Origin: Blattamonas nauphoetae
Lineage: Eukaryota; Preaxostyla; Oxymonadida
DNA length: 64,000 bases
Direction of reading: 5' to 3'
NCBI GenBank assembly: GCA_033064195.1
Contig: JARBJD010000030.1
Coordinates: 248,001-312,000 of the forward strand
Shown here piece by piece: positions 11,794-20,723 of the stretch (the first letter of the stretch is position 1; every line of letters starts with the position of its first letter). The position numbers and the translations under genes are program-made. The notes beneath the pieces were generated by a model. That model did not search any database. It was not told the DNA's origin and saw only the letters and a program-made list of their open reading frames with translations.

Positions 11794-12621
11794 ATGTCAC
11801 TCCATCAGGGGAATCATGTTTCCTCTCGAATTCATCCCCATGCAAACACTCTACATGTCTCTCGATTCTCAACATCCCGTTCTCTCCAGGATAGTGGACC
11901 AGAAAAAAGATGTCGTGCTTTAGAACGAGAAAATCTTCATTTACGCGAAAGTTTGTTTGAAGTTCAACCATTAATCGACGAATTGCTTGAATGGAGGGAC
12001 ACACAACTGAAGCGAGACGTCGGTACAAGATATGGACGGTTATCACCCCAAAAACCATTACCTTCTTATGACGACACATTTGAACATCTACAGCAATGTT
12101 CAGACGTAATTCTCCGTCTCTTGACCAAGAAGTCTCCCACATTAAATCACAACACAGACATTCCCCCTGAAAACAGCATGAAGACTATCGACCAATTGCA
12201 AAAAGAATGGGAGGAAGAAAAACTTCTTTTTGAACAAACGATCCTCCATCTTCTGGATCAGAAGGAGCAAGCCAGTAATGATCTCAGAATTCAAAGCGAA
12301 CGTCTTGCGTTGGAGTACGAACGAGGTTTGGAACGCCAAAAAACAATTGAACGATTGGAATCTGAGAATACACACTTACGACGAGAGTTAGAACAGGTTC
12401 TGCTGATGAAGGGACTGGGCAGCGTCAGTGAACAAAGCTTGGAATTGCCGATCGATCTTCTGCTGCCAACTGGAAAATCTGGCTCTTCGAGATCTCTTCA
12501 TGTTGATGTTCCTCCTCAGAATCCACTCCCACGACAACATCAGACTCATGAATCCCAAAAATTCACCCCACTAGCCCAATCTGCAATATCACGGAAAAAA
12601 ACAAATAATACTACACCGTGA
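11794..12621 (+). CDS. coiled-coil protein, unknown
   Basis: A single exon of 275 aa from ATG 11794. An in-frame ATG at 11713 would add 27 mostly hydrophobic residues. That start would sit 6 bp from the divergent gene's start codon, so I prefer the later one. The N-terminus is Ser/His/Arg-rich. Residues about 35-80 and 125-205 are strong heptad coiled coil (ALERENLHLRESLFEV, LESENTHLRRELEQVL), and the C-terminal 70 residues are Pro/Ser/Gln-rich and look disordered. No catalytic domain is visible. Short head-to-head spacing with the SPRY gene suggests a shared promoter. Confidence 0.65.
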   Translation: MSLHQGNHVSSRIHPHANTLHVSRFSTSRSLQDSGPEKRCRALERENLHLRESLFEVQPLIDELLEWRDTQLKRDVGTRYGRLSPQKPLPSYDDTFEHLQQCSDVILRLLTKKSPTLNHNTDIPPENSMKTIDQLQKEWEEEKLLFEQTILHLLDQKEQASNDLRIQSERLALEYERGLERQKTIERLESENTHLRRELEQVLLMKGLGSVSEQSLELPIDLLLPTGKSGSSRSLHVDVPPQNPLPRQHQTHESQKFTPLAQSAISRKKTNNTTP

Positions 12622-13029
12622 GCACGTGAGAGTTTTTGACCATTGCATACTCGATCGGAACTTCACTTATCACATCTTTGATTGTCAAAATCAAATTCCG
12701 AAGCGAACACTGCAAATGTGCTCAAATCGAGCTTTACCAACAAACACTATGAGAGATGTTCATGATGCTGAAAAGATGTTCACGTACCACTGACTTGACA
12801 CACCTCCACACACAACTTAGTTTCACAGAAACAGAGAACTTGAGGTCGCAAAATCGTGATATTCCCATTCCACTTCACTCAAAACAATGATTTTCCCCTC
12901 TTCCCCAGTGATTTTTTCTCTCTGATCCTGTCCTACCCAAACCTGGGAGAAGGCATCAAACATCGACCAAGCGTTTTCGATCGGAATGACTAGGCGTCGT
13001 AAAGAGGGTAATTTGGAGTGAACTGGCGG
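12622..13029. other. intergenic stretch before tRNA-Ser
   Basis: About 400 bp with no open frame of note. The last 55 bp (about 12975-13029) are nearly identical to the DNA upstream of the second tRNA-Ser copy at 56.1 kb and may be an upstream element of RNA polymerase III transcription. Nothing else stands out. Confidence 0.5.
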
Positions 13030-13111
13030 GCACTGATGGCCGAGTGGTTAAGGCGATAGACTAGAAATCTATTGGGATTTTCCCGCGTAGGTTCAAATCC
13101 TGCTCAGTGCG
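13030..13111 (+). tRNA. tRNA-Ser (anticodon AGA)
   Basis: An 82-nt type II tRNA. The acceptor arms GCACTGA and TCAGTGC pair over seven bases, with a G discriminator at 13111. The anticodon stem ATAGA/TCTAT encloses the loop CTAGAAA, giving anticodon AGA, which reads UCU-family serine codons after A34 modification. A long variable arm (TGGGATTTTCCC) marks a serine tRNA. The A box (GGCCGAGTGGTTAAGG) and B box (GGTTCAAATCC) are intact. A T-rich terminator follows. There is no intron. An identical copy lies inverted at 56073-56154. Confidence 0.96.
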
Positions 13112-13165
13112 TTCCTTTTTCTTTTTTGATTCCTTGTCAACAAAACAGAAAACATCTAATTTTTA

Positions 13166-13487
13166 CAGGGTGAGCCAAATGTAACCTTCTCCCCACAATT
13201 GTGTTTTCTTGCCATCATTTCGAAAACAACCAACAAATTAAGATCATTGTCACTATATTGTTTACTCACCACCTCATTCACTGATTTCTTTCTTATCGAG
13301 GACAGTACAGTCTGCGAATGATGGCAAAACCTTCGCCAACCCCAATTCTGACAATAGACGAACGAGAATTCCATTGAGATGGAATGATCACTCTCTTAAC
13401 ATTTCACGTCTTGAGACTCTCTTTTCTCACTTTTTTCAAAACTGACTTTGATCAGCCCTCAGAACAGGTAACTTTTGACTCACCCTG
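13166..13487. mobile_element. mariner-type MITE, 322 bp, flanked by TA
   Basis: The element begins CAGGGTGAGCCAAA and ends, read inwards from the other side, CAGGGTGAGTCAAA. About 22 bp of each end match apart from a few differences (both continue to a TACC/TAACC block). It is flanked on both sides by TA (13164-13165 and 13488-13489), the target duplication typical of the Tc1/mariner superfamily. The interior is too short for a transposase. A 72-codon minus frame inside it shows no DDE motif, so the copy is non-autonomous and would need a full-length relative elsewhere in the genome. Confidence 0.75.
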
Positions 13488-13601
13488 TACTCGTAAACTG
13501 ACTGGGAATGCACTTTTTGGCACTCCAGCATGACTCCTTTTCTCAGAGCATGAAGATAAGTGGAACGGATTTGTTTGAAGTGGCAAGGACGATTAGAACG
13601 G

Positions 13602-14905
13602 TTAGCTGTGAAGGTAGAAGAGCTTCTGATCGCGTGGATTGTCGAATGAGGGCACGAACTGAACCTCGATCACCTCGTTAATATTCTCCGACCCGCCTTT
13701 GGCTGTCTCGACGGGCTTCTCGTAGTTCTTGAAGTAGGTGCGGAGGGCGATGGTGGGAACGTGGGGAGCCTCGTCGCCGAGCATGTTCTCGCGGAAGAAG
13801 TTGAAGTGCTTGACCATGTCGAACGTGAACTCGAAGTGGAAGCACCTGATGTTGATGTCCTTCCCTCCCGTCCTGTTCAGATTGAGTGCAAGTCTGATGA
13901 ACTCGCCCCTCGCTTCTTTTGTTGGGTTGGTGTTGTCGATGACGACTGAGTCCCCTCGCTCCAACGCCTCCTTCGCCAGCTTCAGACACTTCTCCTTCGT
14001 TTTGAGGGTGTCTCTGTTGACGTGCACGTACCCGCGCGGCACGAAGTACTTTTGGGTGAACGTCGACTTCCCACTTGCGGGGGACCCCACCATCAGCACC
14101 AGTTCCTGCCCTGTGCCCTCTTTCCCTGCAGGCGCGATGAGAGCTGGGTTGGGTGCGGGTGTGCAGAGGTCGGGACGGGATGGGAAGAGGACGGTGTTCT
14201 TCATCAGAGGCAGCGGGTCGAAGCCGTCGATCTCAAAGTTCTTTGTGGCGGGCTGGCCCAGAAAGAACTCTTCCGGTGTGTGGAAAGGGAGGCCAACATT
14301 CAGCGCAAACTTTCTGTCGCTGCAAGAGAAGTCTTTCTTCCCGTCCAGCTGGCCTGCGCCCTTTGGTCTCCCGGCAGCATCTCCAACAAAGAAGCACTCG
14401 TTTTTGTTGGGCTCGACCCCGCCACAGCACAATTCCACAATCACCTCCCAGATGCCTGTTGCTGGCTTGCGGTAATAGTCGTCTGTGGACGCGACGAACT
14501 TGTCGACTGGAATCCCAGCCTGTTTGGAGAATTCGTCAAACTCGTTTGCGACATTCATCGGAGTGGTGCCTCCTGTTTTGATCCCTCCTTGGTTGGAAAC
14601 AATAATAATCCGATATCCGTCTGTGTGAAGCTGGGTGAGTTTTGGCTGGACATTTTTGTGCCAGAATGCAAAGTCGGATGGCCCTGTGCACATCTTGGCA
14701 CCACTTTTGCTTCTTCCGAGAGTTCCATCAAAATCAAACAGGGCAAGTTTCGTTCGAGTGTCGGTGTACTCGATTTTGAACATGAGAGTCCCGCGCCAGG
14801 CCCATCCGTTTGGAAGAGATTTATTCACACCTGTTGACGATTTTTTACTAGATGAAGGGAAAGAGAGGAGATTGAGAGGGAAAACAGTGAGGGGGCAGAC
14901 CTCAT
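13602..14905 (-). CDS. PNKP: polynucleotide 5'-kinase / 3'-phosphatase
   Basis: Cleans DNA break ends by removing 3'-phosphates and phosphorylating 5'-hydroxyls before ligation. The 416-aa product starts with a 5-nt exon (14901-14905) and a 53-nt pyrimidine-rich intron (14848-14900). An alternative intronless start at 14960 would be in frame but would translate that pyrimidine tract. The HAD phosphatase domain has FDFDGTLGRS with the DxDGT nucleophile, IIIVSNQGG, and GDAAGRPKG. The kinase domain has the P-loop GSPASGKST and VIDNTNPTKEAR. The FHA domain of animal PNKP, which binds XRCC1/XRCC4, is absent, as in several protists and plants. The start codon lies 59 bp from that of the divergent FG-rich gene. 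Confidence 0.93.
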
Positions 14906-14964
14906 TGATGGATGTTGATCTAGCCCACGACGAACGTTTCTCTGTCATCTTCGCTCTCATTTGA

Positions 14965-17127
14965 ATGACAGAGTCAGCAGAAATCATTCTGACTGTGTGG
15001 CCCCCATTTTTACCGGCATCTACAAAAAAATCAAATCGCCAAAAAACGTTATCAAGGTCGATTGAGGCGTCACCTCTCGACTCTCTTGTCCAAACAGCTG
15101 CTCTTCAAAAGACACGACTAAACAATCTTCTCAGCGAGAAAACATCACAAAAGAATCAACCCACATCTACACCTCCCGAAGAATCTCTCTCTCCCTCGGA
15201 ATCACAGACATCAATTCTCACAACTCCACGTCCTCAAACTCTCTCAGCATGGACAGAACAGAACAGCATCAATGAAATTCAAGAACTTGTACGTGAGAAG
15301 CTGAAACTTGAAAACGAAGTACTGAAAATGAAGATGGAACTTCTGGAAGAAAAGAAAAAATACTTTCAGCATGGTTCCAAGCATAAGATGAACTCTGAAT
15401 CAGATCAGGATGACACATCAAACTCAGAGAGCTCTGATTCTGATGATGAGGAGGATTCATCATCTTCGGACAAAGAACCAAACGACGAGCCAATCGTGAA
15501 ACAAAAGCGGATGAATTCATCAAAACCAACAACAAAACACAAAAAATCATCATCTAATCTTTCTGAAAGCGAAGAGGAAGATTCAGAAAATGATAATCAA
15601 CCACAAGCATCGAAATTGCCCGCCACGTTTGGATCAATGAAGGCCAGCGCGTTTGTGACTGTAACTCCTCAGAAATCCACATCAGAAACTTCAAACACCG
15701 CTGTGGATCAGAACTCATCGACTGCTTCTTTGCCATCTTTTAAAAGCACCGCCTTCAGCAGCCCACCAAAAGCAGAGTCCACCAAATCAACCTCTGCCTT
15801 CTCGTCCTTCGGATCCAGTCCCCCCAACCCTTCCTCGTTCGGAGTGAATGCAACCAAGCCATTTGCAAGCGGATTCTCTTCTCAACTCTCTTCGACTCCA
15901 AATCACATCAAACCAACATCACCATCCGCAGGCTCTCCGGCCAGCACGGGCCAAGCCTCTTCGTTCTCCACCTCCTTCGCCACCCCAACGTCGTTCGCAT
16001 CTTCCTTCGGAGCGAATCAGCCAAAGACCACAACCCTGTTTGGGTCGACAATCACCAACCCTTTCTCGTCGACGGACAAAACAGACCAGTCGAAGGATGC
16101 GTCCTCGTCCTCGCTCGGAAAGATCGTCAACCCGTTCGATCCCGCCAATCACCCCAAACCGTTCTCGGCCATCGATCCCGCCAATCACCCCAAACCGTTC
16201 TCGGCCATCGATCCCGCCAATCACCCCAAACCGTTCTCGGCCATCGATCCCGCCAATCACCCCAAACCGTTCTCGGCCATCGATCCCGCCAATCACCCCA
16301 AACCGTTCTCGGCCATCGATCCCGCCAATCACCCCAAACCGTTCTCGGCCATCGATCCCGCCAATCACCCCAAACCGTTCTCGGCCATCGATCCCGCCAA
16401 TCACCCCAAACCGTTCTCGGCCATCGATCCCGCCAATCACCCCAAACCGTTCTCGGCCACGTCGTTCGGAAGCAGCTTCTCTGCCGCTTCTCCCCCCGCC
16501 GACCAGACGAAGGCAGCCTCGCCGTTCTCGTCGTTTGGGGCAGGGGCAACGAATCCCTTCAAGGCAGTGTCGGATCAAGCGAAGCCTCTCGCTGAACAGT
16601 CCAAGTCTGCCGAGACTGCCACAACTTTCGGCGGAAGCACGGATGCTCCCTTCTCGTTGAGCTCGAACTCCTCAAAAACACCCGCTTCTTCGTTCGGCGG
16701 GTTTTCGAATCCAATCTCGTCGAATCCATCCCAACCCAAAGTCACCACGTTTGGAGCAGCAGCCGCCAATCCGTTCGCTCCCTCGACAGCATCCGCAACG
16801 TCCAACACAACCCCCTCCGCTTCGTCGTCCTTCGGAGAGGGCTTCAAGATCCCATCGTCCACTCTGTCTGCGTCCAGTCAGCCCAAATTTGGATCCACTT
16901 TTGCTTCGTCTGCCTTGTCTGCCTTCACCTCGAGTTCCCCTCCCAAACAGCCCACACTGAAGGCCAACGAGCTGGCCACAAACACGTCCGACGTCCTCGA
17001 TGCCAATCCGGAAAGTGACAGCGAGAGAGATTATTCACCACGCAGTGAAGACATGGATGGAGAAATGGGAGAGGAAGAAGAATTCGAAGAAGAGTTCTTC
17101 GAAGAAGGTTTTGAAGAAGAAAATTAG
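14965..17127 (+). CDS. FG-rich, repeat-containing protein, possible nucleoporin
   Basis: A single exon of 720 aa. The N-terminal 110 residues are polar. A short coiled coil (ENEVLKMKMELLEEKKKY) follows, then an acidic Ser/Asp block. The rest is Ser/Thr/Pro-rich with many FG or NPF dipeptides (SSFG, TTFG, TNPF), as in FG nucleoporins that form the permeability barrier of the nuclear pore. At residues about 392-499 a 12-residue unit (DPANHPKPFSAI) is repeated nine times. The C-terminus is very acidic with Phe (EEFEEEFFEEGFEEEN). FG content and disorder suggest a nucleoporin, but no structured nucleoporin domain is present. An endocytic adaptor using NPF motifs, which EH domains bind, is an alternative. 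Confidence 0.7.
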   Translation: MTESAEIILTVWPPFLPASTKKSNRQKTLSRSIEASPLDSLVQTAALQKTRLNNLLSEKTSQKNQPTSTPPEESLSPSESQTSILTTPRPQTLSAWTEQNSINEIQELVREKLKLENEVLKMKMELLEEKKKYFQHGSKHKMNSESDQDDTSNSESSDSDDEEDSSSSDKEPNDEPIVKQKRMNSSKPTTKHKKSSSNLSESEEEDSENDNQPQASKLPATFGSMKASAFVTVTPQKSTSETSNTAVDQNSSTASLPSFKSTAFSSPPKAESTKSTSAFSSFGSSPPNPSSFGVNATKPFASGFSSQLSSTPNHIKPTSPSAGSPASTGQASSFSTSFATPTSFASSFGANQPKTTTLFGSTITNPFSSTDKTDQSKDASSSSLGKIVNPFDPANHPKPFSAIDPANHPKPFSAIDPANHPKPFSAIDPANHPKPFSAIDPANHPKPFSAIDPANHPKPFSAIDPANHPKPFSAIDPANHPKPFSAIDPANHPKPFSATSFGSSFSAASPPADQTKAASPFSSFGAGATNPFKAVSDQAKPLAEQSKSAETATTFGGSTDAPFSLSSNSSKTPASSFGGFSNPISSNPSQPKVTTFGAAAANPFAPSTASATSNTTPSASSSFGEGFKIPSSTLSASSQPKFGSTFASSALSAFTSSSPPKQPTLKANELATNTSDVLDANPESDSERDYSPRSEDMDGEMGEEEEFEEEFFEEGFEEEN
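16138..16461 (+). repeat. nine tandem 36-bp coding repeats
   Basis: Nine head-to-tail copies of a 36-bp unit beginning GATCCCGCCAATCACCCC, each encoding the same 12 residues. The copies are essentially identical at the nucleotide level; only the end of the last one departs (Ile to Thr at the junction). Near-identity at silent sites points to recent expansion or ongoing homogenisation. The array is kept in frame within the FG-rich gene. Confidence 0.95.
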
Positions 17128-17140
17128 GAATTGCAAAGTC

Positions 17141-17146
17141 AATAAA
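17141..17146 (+). promoter_or_regulatory. AATAAA polyadenylation signal
   Basis: AATAAA lies 13 bp after the stop of the FG-rich gene. Similar hexamers occur after EHD (23002-23007) and after the CDK gene (42707-42712), suggesting a conventional signal with short 3' untranslated regions. Confidence 0.5.
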
Positions 17147-17168
17147 GGAAAAAGTAAGTCTTTGTTTC

Positions 17169-17228
17169 ATTAAATGTCATTTCACAACTTTTTATTTGAT
17201 TAAATGTCATTTCACAACTTTTTATTTC
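17169..17228. repeat. two tandem copies of a 30-bp unit
   Basis: The unit beginning ATTAAATGTCATTTCACAAC occurs twice in a row (17169-17198 and 17199-17228), differing at the last base. It lies between the poly(A) signal of the FG-rich gene and the TIR element. Confidence 0.85.
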
Positions 17229-17250
17229 ATATTAAAGCCTGATTCCTTAA

Positions 17251-18132
17251 GAGTGAATCCCATAAGGCGGAGACCGGGTGTTGCCGGTCTTCCAGCATTC
17301 TTTCAGACGCGAATTCCTCACAATTTCGCATCAACACGCAATACTTAGAGTGGGAAAAATATGAAAATCAACCACCAAGACACAGAAAATCCGCTTTTTT
17401 TTCAGTTTTTCAACCCATGAATTCGGAAAATCGAGCGATATACTCGTTCATTGTTACACAAATCTCTGTTTTCACCGAGATATACTCCTTTATTTTCCCT
17501 AAATCCGTTTTGCATGTCGAGAAAAATTTAAGTCGCCTTCTTTCGTACAAAAATACAATTTTCATTGATTGCCCGAAATAACTAAAAAAATAGTGAAAGA
17601 ATGTAATGCCAACCTCAGAAAGTGAAATGGGTGAAGAAAAGCAAAATTTCAGGTTGATATCGATTGAGCATAGCAATGGTTTAGTTCTCTGTCCTCATCA
17701 TCTTTTTGCACCTATCCCTAAGAATAGAACAAACAGAAAAGAGAAAGTGAGGGAGTTTCGAAACGGAATAAGAGAAAATGATTCAATGAAACTCAAAATC
17801 ATGCAATATGATCGGTCTGTTCAGGGAGATGATCTCCAGACTCCTCGAAGTGAATATAATGAGAACCAAGAATCCATTTAGGATTTTTAGAGATCATATA
17901 ACAGTGAAAAGACGAGAAATACCTGATAATCGACGTTTTAGGGAGAAAAATCGTCATCAAAAATACCACAGTGACGTTGTGAGAGTTCGGTGAGATCATC
18001 CTGTGAGTTCATATTTTTCCCAGCACTGTACATGGTAAAAAGATAAAAAGACGCAAACCAGACCTTCCATAGTGTTCTCAATCCGTCTGCAACACTTGGC
18101 CTTTTTTGGTCTCAAGCTTATGGGATTCGCTC
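17251..18132. mobile_element. 882-bp TIR element flanked by TAA
   Basis: The ends GAGTGAATCCCATAAG and (inverted) GAGCGAATCCCATAAG match at 15 of 16 bases. Patchy inverted similarity continues inwards, with AGACC and GTTGC blocks and a further matched pair GGGAAAAATATGAA about 100 bp in from each end. TAA flanks both ends (17248-17250 and 18133-18135), the 3-bp TWA-type duplication of PIF/Harbinger elements. No long frame inside encodes a transposase, so this is a non-autonomous or eroded copy. The superfamily call rests only on the duplication and is tentative. Confidence 0.6.
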
Positions 18133-18187
18133 TAAAGGAGAATGTCATCATTGCTTCATGGGCCAGTGATCAACCGTTGTCCTCAAC

Positions 18188-20486
18188 ATGGATGAAGACG
18201 AGGTTTTAACTGAAGAAGAGAGAGAGATTATCAAACCGACCTTGTATCATATTCCTCGAACTGGATTGGAATTCATCCAACATCAAGAAGAAAGCCAAGA
18301 TGTTGCAGATAAGGTAATTCAACACATCTTGAAGAACATCGATGTCACTATCGAGGAGAAGGAACTCGATCGAGATGTTCCTCGTTTCCTCGCAAATCAT
18401 TTCATTGCATGTATCAACACAATGTTGGAGGTTCGTCAACTCACGTTCATTCATTCTTTCTTATAGTGGAGCTTTCCATCTAAAGACCTTGGTGAACCTG
18501 ATTACTTCAGTGATTCTAGCTGGAATCCTGGTGTAGGTATCATATCAAAATTTACTCATTGAGAAATTTCGTTTCAATCTTTCAAGCCCCACTTCCTCCG
18601 CCTATTGATTCGTCTGCATGTGGATCACTTCCTATTCGATATGAAATACCTCCACGCCCACCAACAGCAGGATCTGAGTTTCATTTTCACGTTTTCATCA
18701 TTCTTCGCCAGACTAAGTCAAACCCACGGCAGCCAACACTCCAGAGCAATGTCAAAGGCTGTCTCATCACAGTCAAAGAAAAAACTCAACTCTACTCTCC
18801 CTGGGAACCAACTTGGTGGGACAGTGAAGGCAGACGCTTCGAAACAAAAACCAGACGAAAAGAGAGGAGCCAAAATTGTTGTGCGAATGGCAAAACCAGT
18901 TCAAGAACGAGCCCTCATAACAACGGCAGGATCGTCAAACGAGGCGATCCGTGCAGCTGTTGAGCTCGAAAAGAAGAAGAAGGATGAAGCAAAACTAAAG
19001 ATCTCTCAATTAGGCCGCCTAGAACAAGAAAAGGCCTCAAAAATCAAGGCCCAATATCGTGGGAAGGCAATTACCATTGAGGATGGGGAAGTAGTTTTGT
19101 TGAGACAAGTCAACCCAGAAAAACTGAAAGATTTTACAGCAGGGCCAAATCTCGTCAAGGACGAAGAGCCCGCGCCTCTCGAAGAAAAGAAGAAGAAAAC
19201 AAAGACAACTCGGCCACTTTCATCTGCAAAGCCTCTTCAGAAAACACAAAAGCAGACCGAAAAAGACTCCAAACAACCACCCGTCACCATCCTCGGTGAA
19301 AAAGACATCCCGCCTCCATTCCGCCAGACAGACACAAACACAACACCGCTCATCGACTCCATCAAACTCCAGCCGGGTGCATCGATCCGCGTTGCTGGCC
19401 AGACGCGGATGGGAGCCCCGCTCAAAAAAGAGGAGAAGAAGCAGAAAGGCGCAGCGTCCATTCTCAAAGCAGCCAAAACCATCACCCGCGCAGACGACGC
19501 ATCAGCCAAGCCCGTCGAGAGGGAAGCAAATCTGAAGACGCCGACACTGGAAGCCGAGGCTCCTCCCGTCACGCCAACCGGCACAGCTCAGAAACAGGCG
19601 GCAGGTGCAGTCAGCCTCGCCGCCGACAACAATCAAAAGATGAAGCCCGCAGCCGCTGCCCCGGCGTTGTTCAGACAGACACCGGAGAAGAAGGAGCGAG
19701 GTCTGCAGACTCACGTGACATTCACTTTCAATCCACCTCTCATCTCACTCACATCTCTCATTTTTCTCATCTCACTCATTTTTCTCTTTCGATTCAGAGT
19801 TCGTTCATCCGTCCAAGCAGTTCAACGAGCAGATTCTGAAGAACCAAAATTGGGGGAAGCCTCTCTACACAAACACCTTCCAAGAAACATCCCTTCCGCG
19901 CGTGTGCCTCTCTCCTTCTTCAGTCCCTCTCGTTCTCGATCCTTCCCTCTTCCCCATCTGTCATTTCACACTCTTCCTCCTCAGCCGCGTCGACTCACTC
20001 CCAAACTCACTGCTCGTCATCGCCCGCCAGCCGTCGGAAGGTATCAACTGGACACCATCCCCGCCGACGAGGAGGGCGACAACATTGTGTCCTCGTCGGT
20101 GTCAGGCACGCGCGGAGTGGGGGCTGCTCTGACCACTCAGAACAACCCACAAGCACAGGCCCAGATTCTCGCCTACCCCGTCCGCCGCGTGATGAAGGCA
20201 CAAACATCCGCAGGCACGTCGCTGCACACGTCACTCGGCGACACAAGCACTTCACTGAGGCAGGCCACGCAGGGACACCAGAACGTATGCAGCTTCCTTC
20301 TTCACTGTTTCTCAGAGACCACTCGCAGAGGCCCTCCAAGCAATCCAGTCACTCACTGTCTCCACTCGACTCACCGACCCAAACTCTTTTGCTCCGCGTG
20401 TGAAATCTCCGCAGCCGGAGAAGGTGGTGATGGCTGCGACGGAATCGGGGATTATTTTGAACGATGCTTCAATCTTGTTTGGATGA
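18188..20486 (+). CDS. C2orf81-like (DUF4639) protein
   Basis: Seven exons give 657 aa. Introns are 18431-18466, 18531-18586, 18678-18711, 19715-19799, 19902-19984 and 20285-20315. The N-terminal 130 residues align by eye with vertebrate C2orf81: an acidic helix, then NTMLEWSFPSKDLGEPDY corresponding to its ITEWRFLARDEGE region, a WNPG, and the DSSACGSLPI block corresponding to TDSWAQGSVPV. The rest is Lys/Ala/Pro-rich and disordered, with coiled-coil tendency (AAVELEKKKKDEAKLK). Relatives are found mainly in ciliated eukaryotes, which suggests a flagellar role, but no biochemical function is known to me. The fourth intron ends CAGAG rather than at the first CAG; only that choice keeps the frame. 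Confidence 0.55.
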
Positions 20487-20723
20487 GCTGGGCATTTCAA
20501 TGCTCAAAATCTTGCTTCTTTATGTTTTCGTCAACTTTTAATTATTCCACATTCCACCATGAAGATAAAAATGAAGCGGATACATTTTTATCTTCTTACT
20601 CGTCAAATGACAAACTTATGGGTTAAACACGGAATCAACTTTAAACTCCGAAAAGTTTGTATTAGTTACTAGAGTATTCATGTTTTTGTTCAATATTGTC
20701 ATTTCTTCGTCCTTTCAGTCCAA

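Noticed and set aside
13156-13374. 72-codon minus frame in the MITE as a transposase fragment
   Set aside because: No helix-turn-helix or DDE residues can be seen, and the frame runs past the element end.
14906-14960. Earlier PNKP start at 14960 without an intron
   Set aside because: It would translate a 53-nt pyrimidine-rich stretch with perfect GT and TAG ends as coding, and would leave only 4 bp to the divergent start codon.
15919-16578. Two antisense frames through the 36-bp array
   Set aside because: They stay open only because the repeat unit is a multiple of three without stops; no start context or homologous domain.
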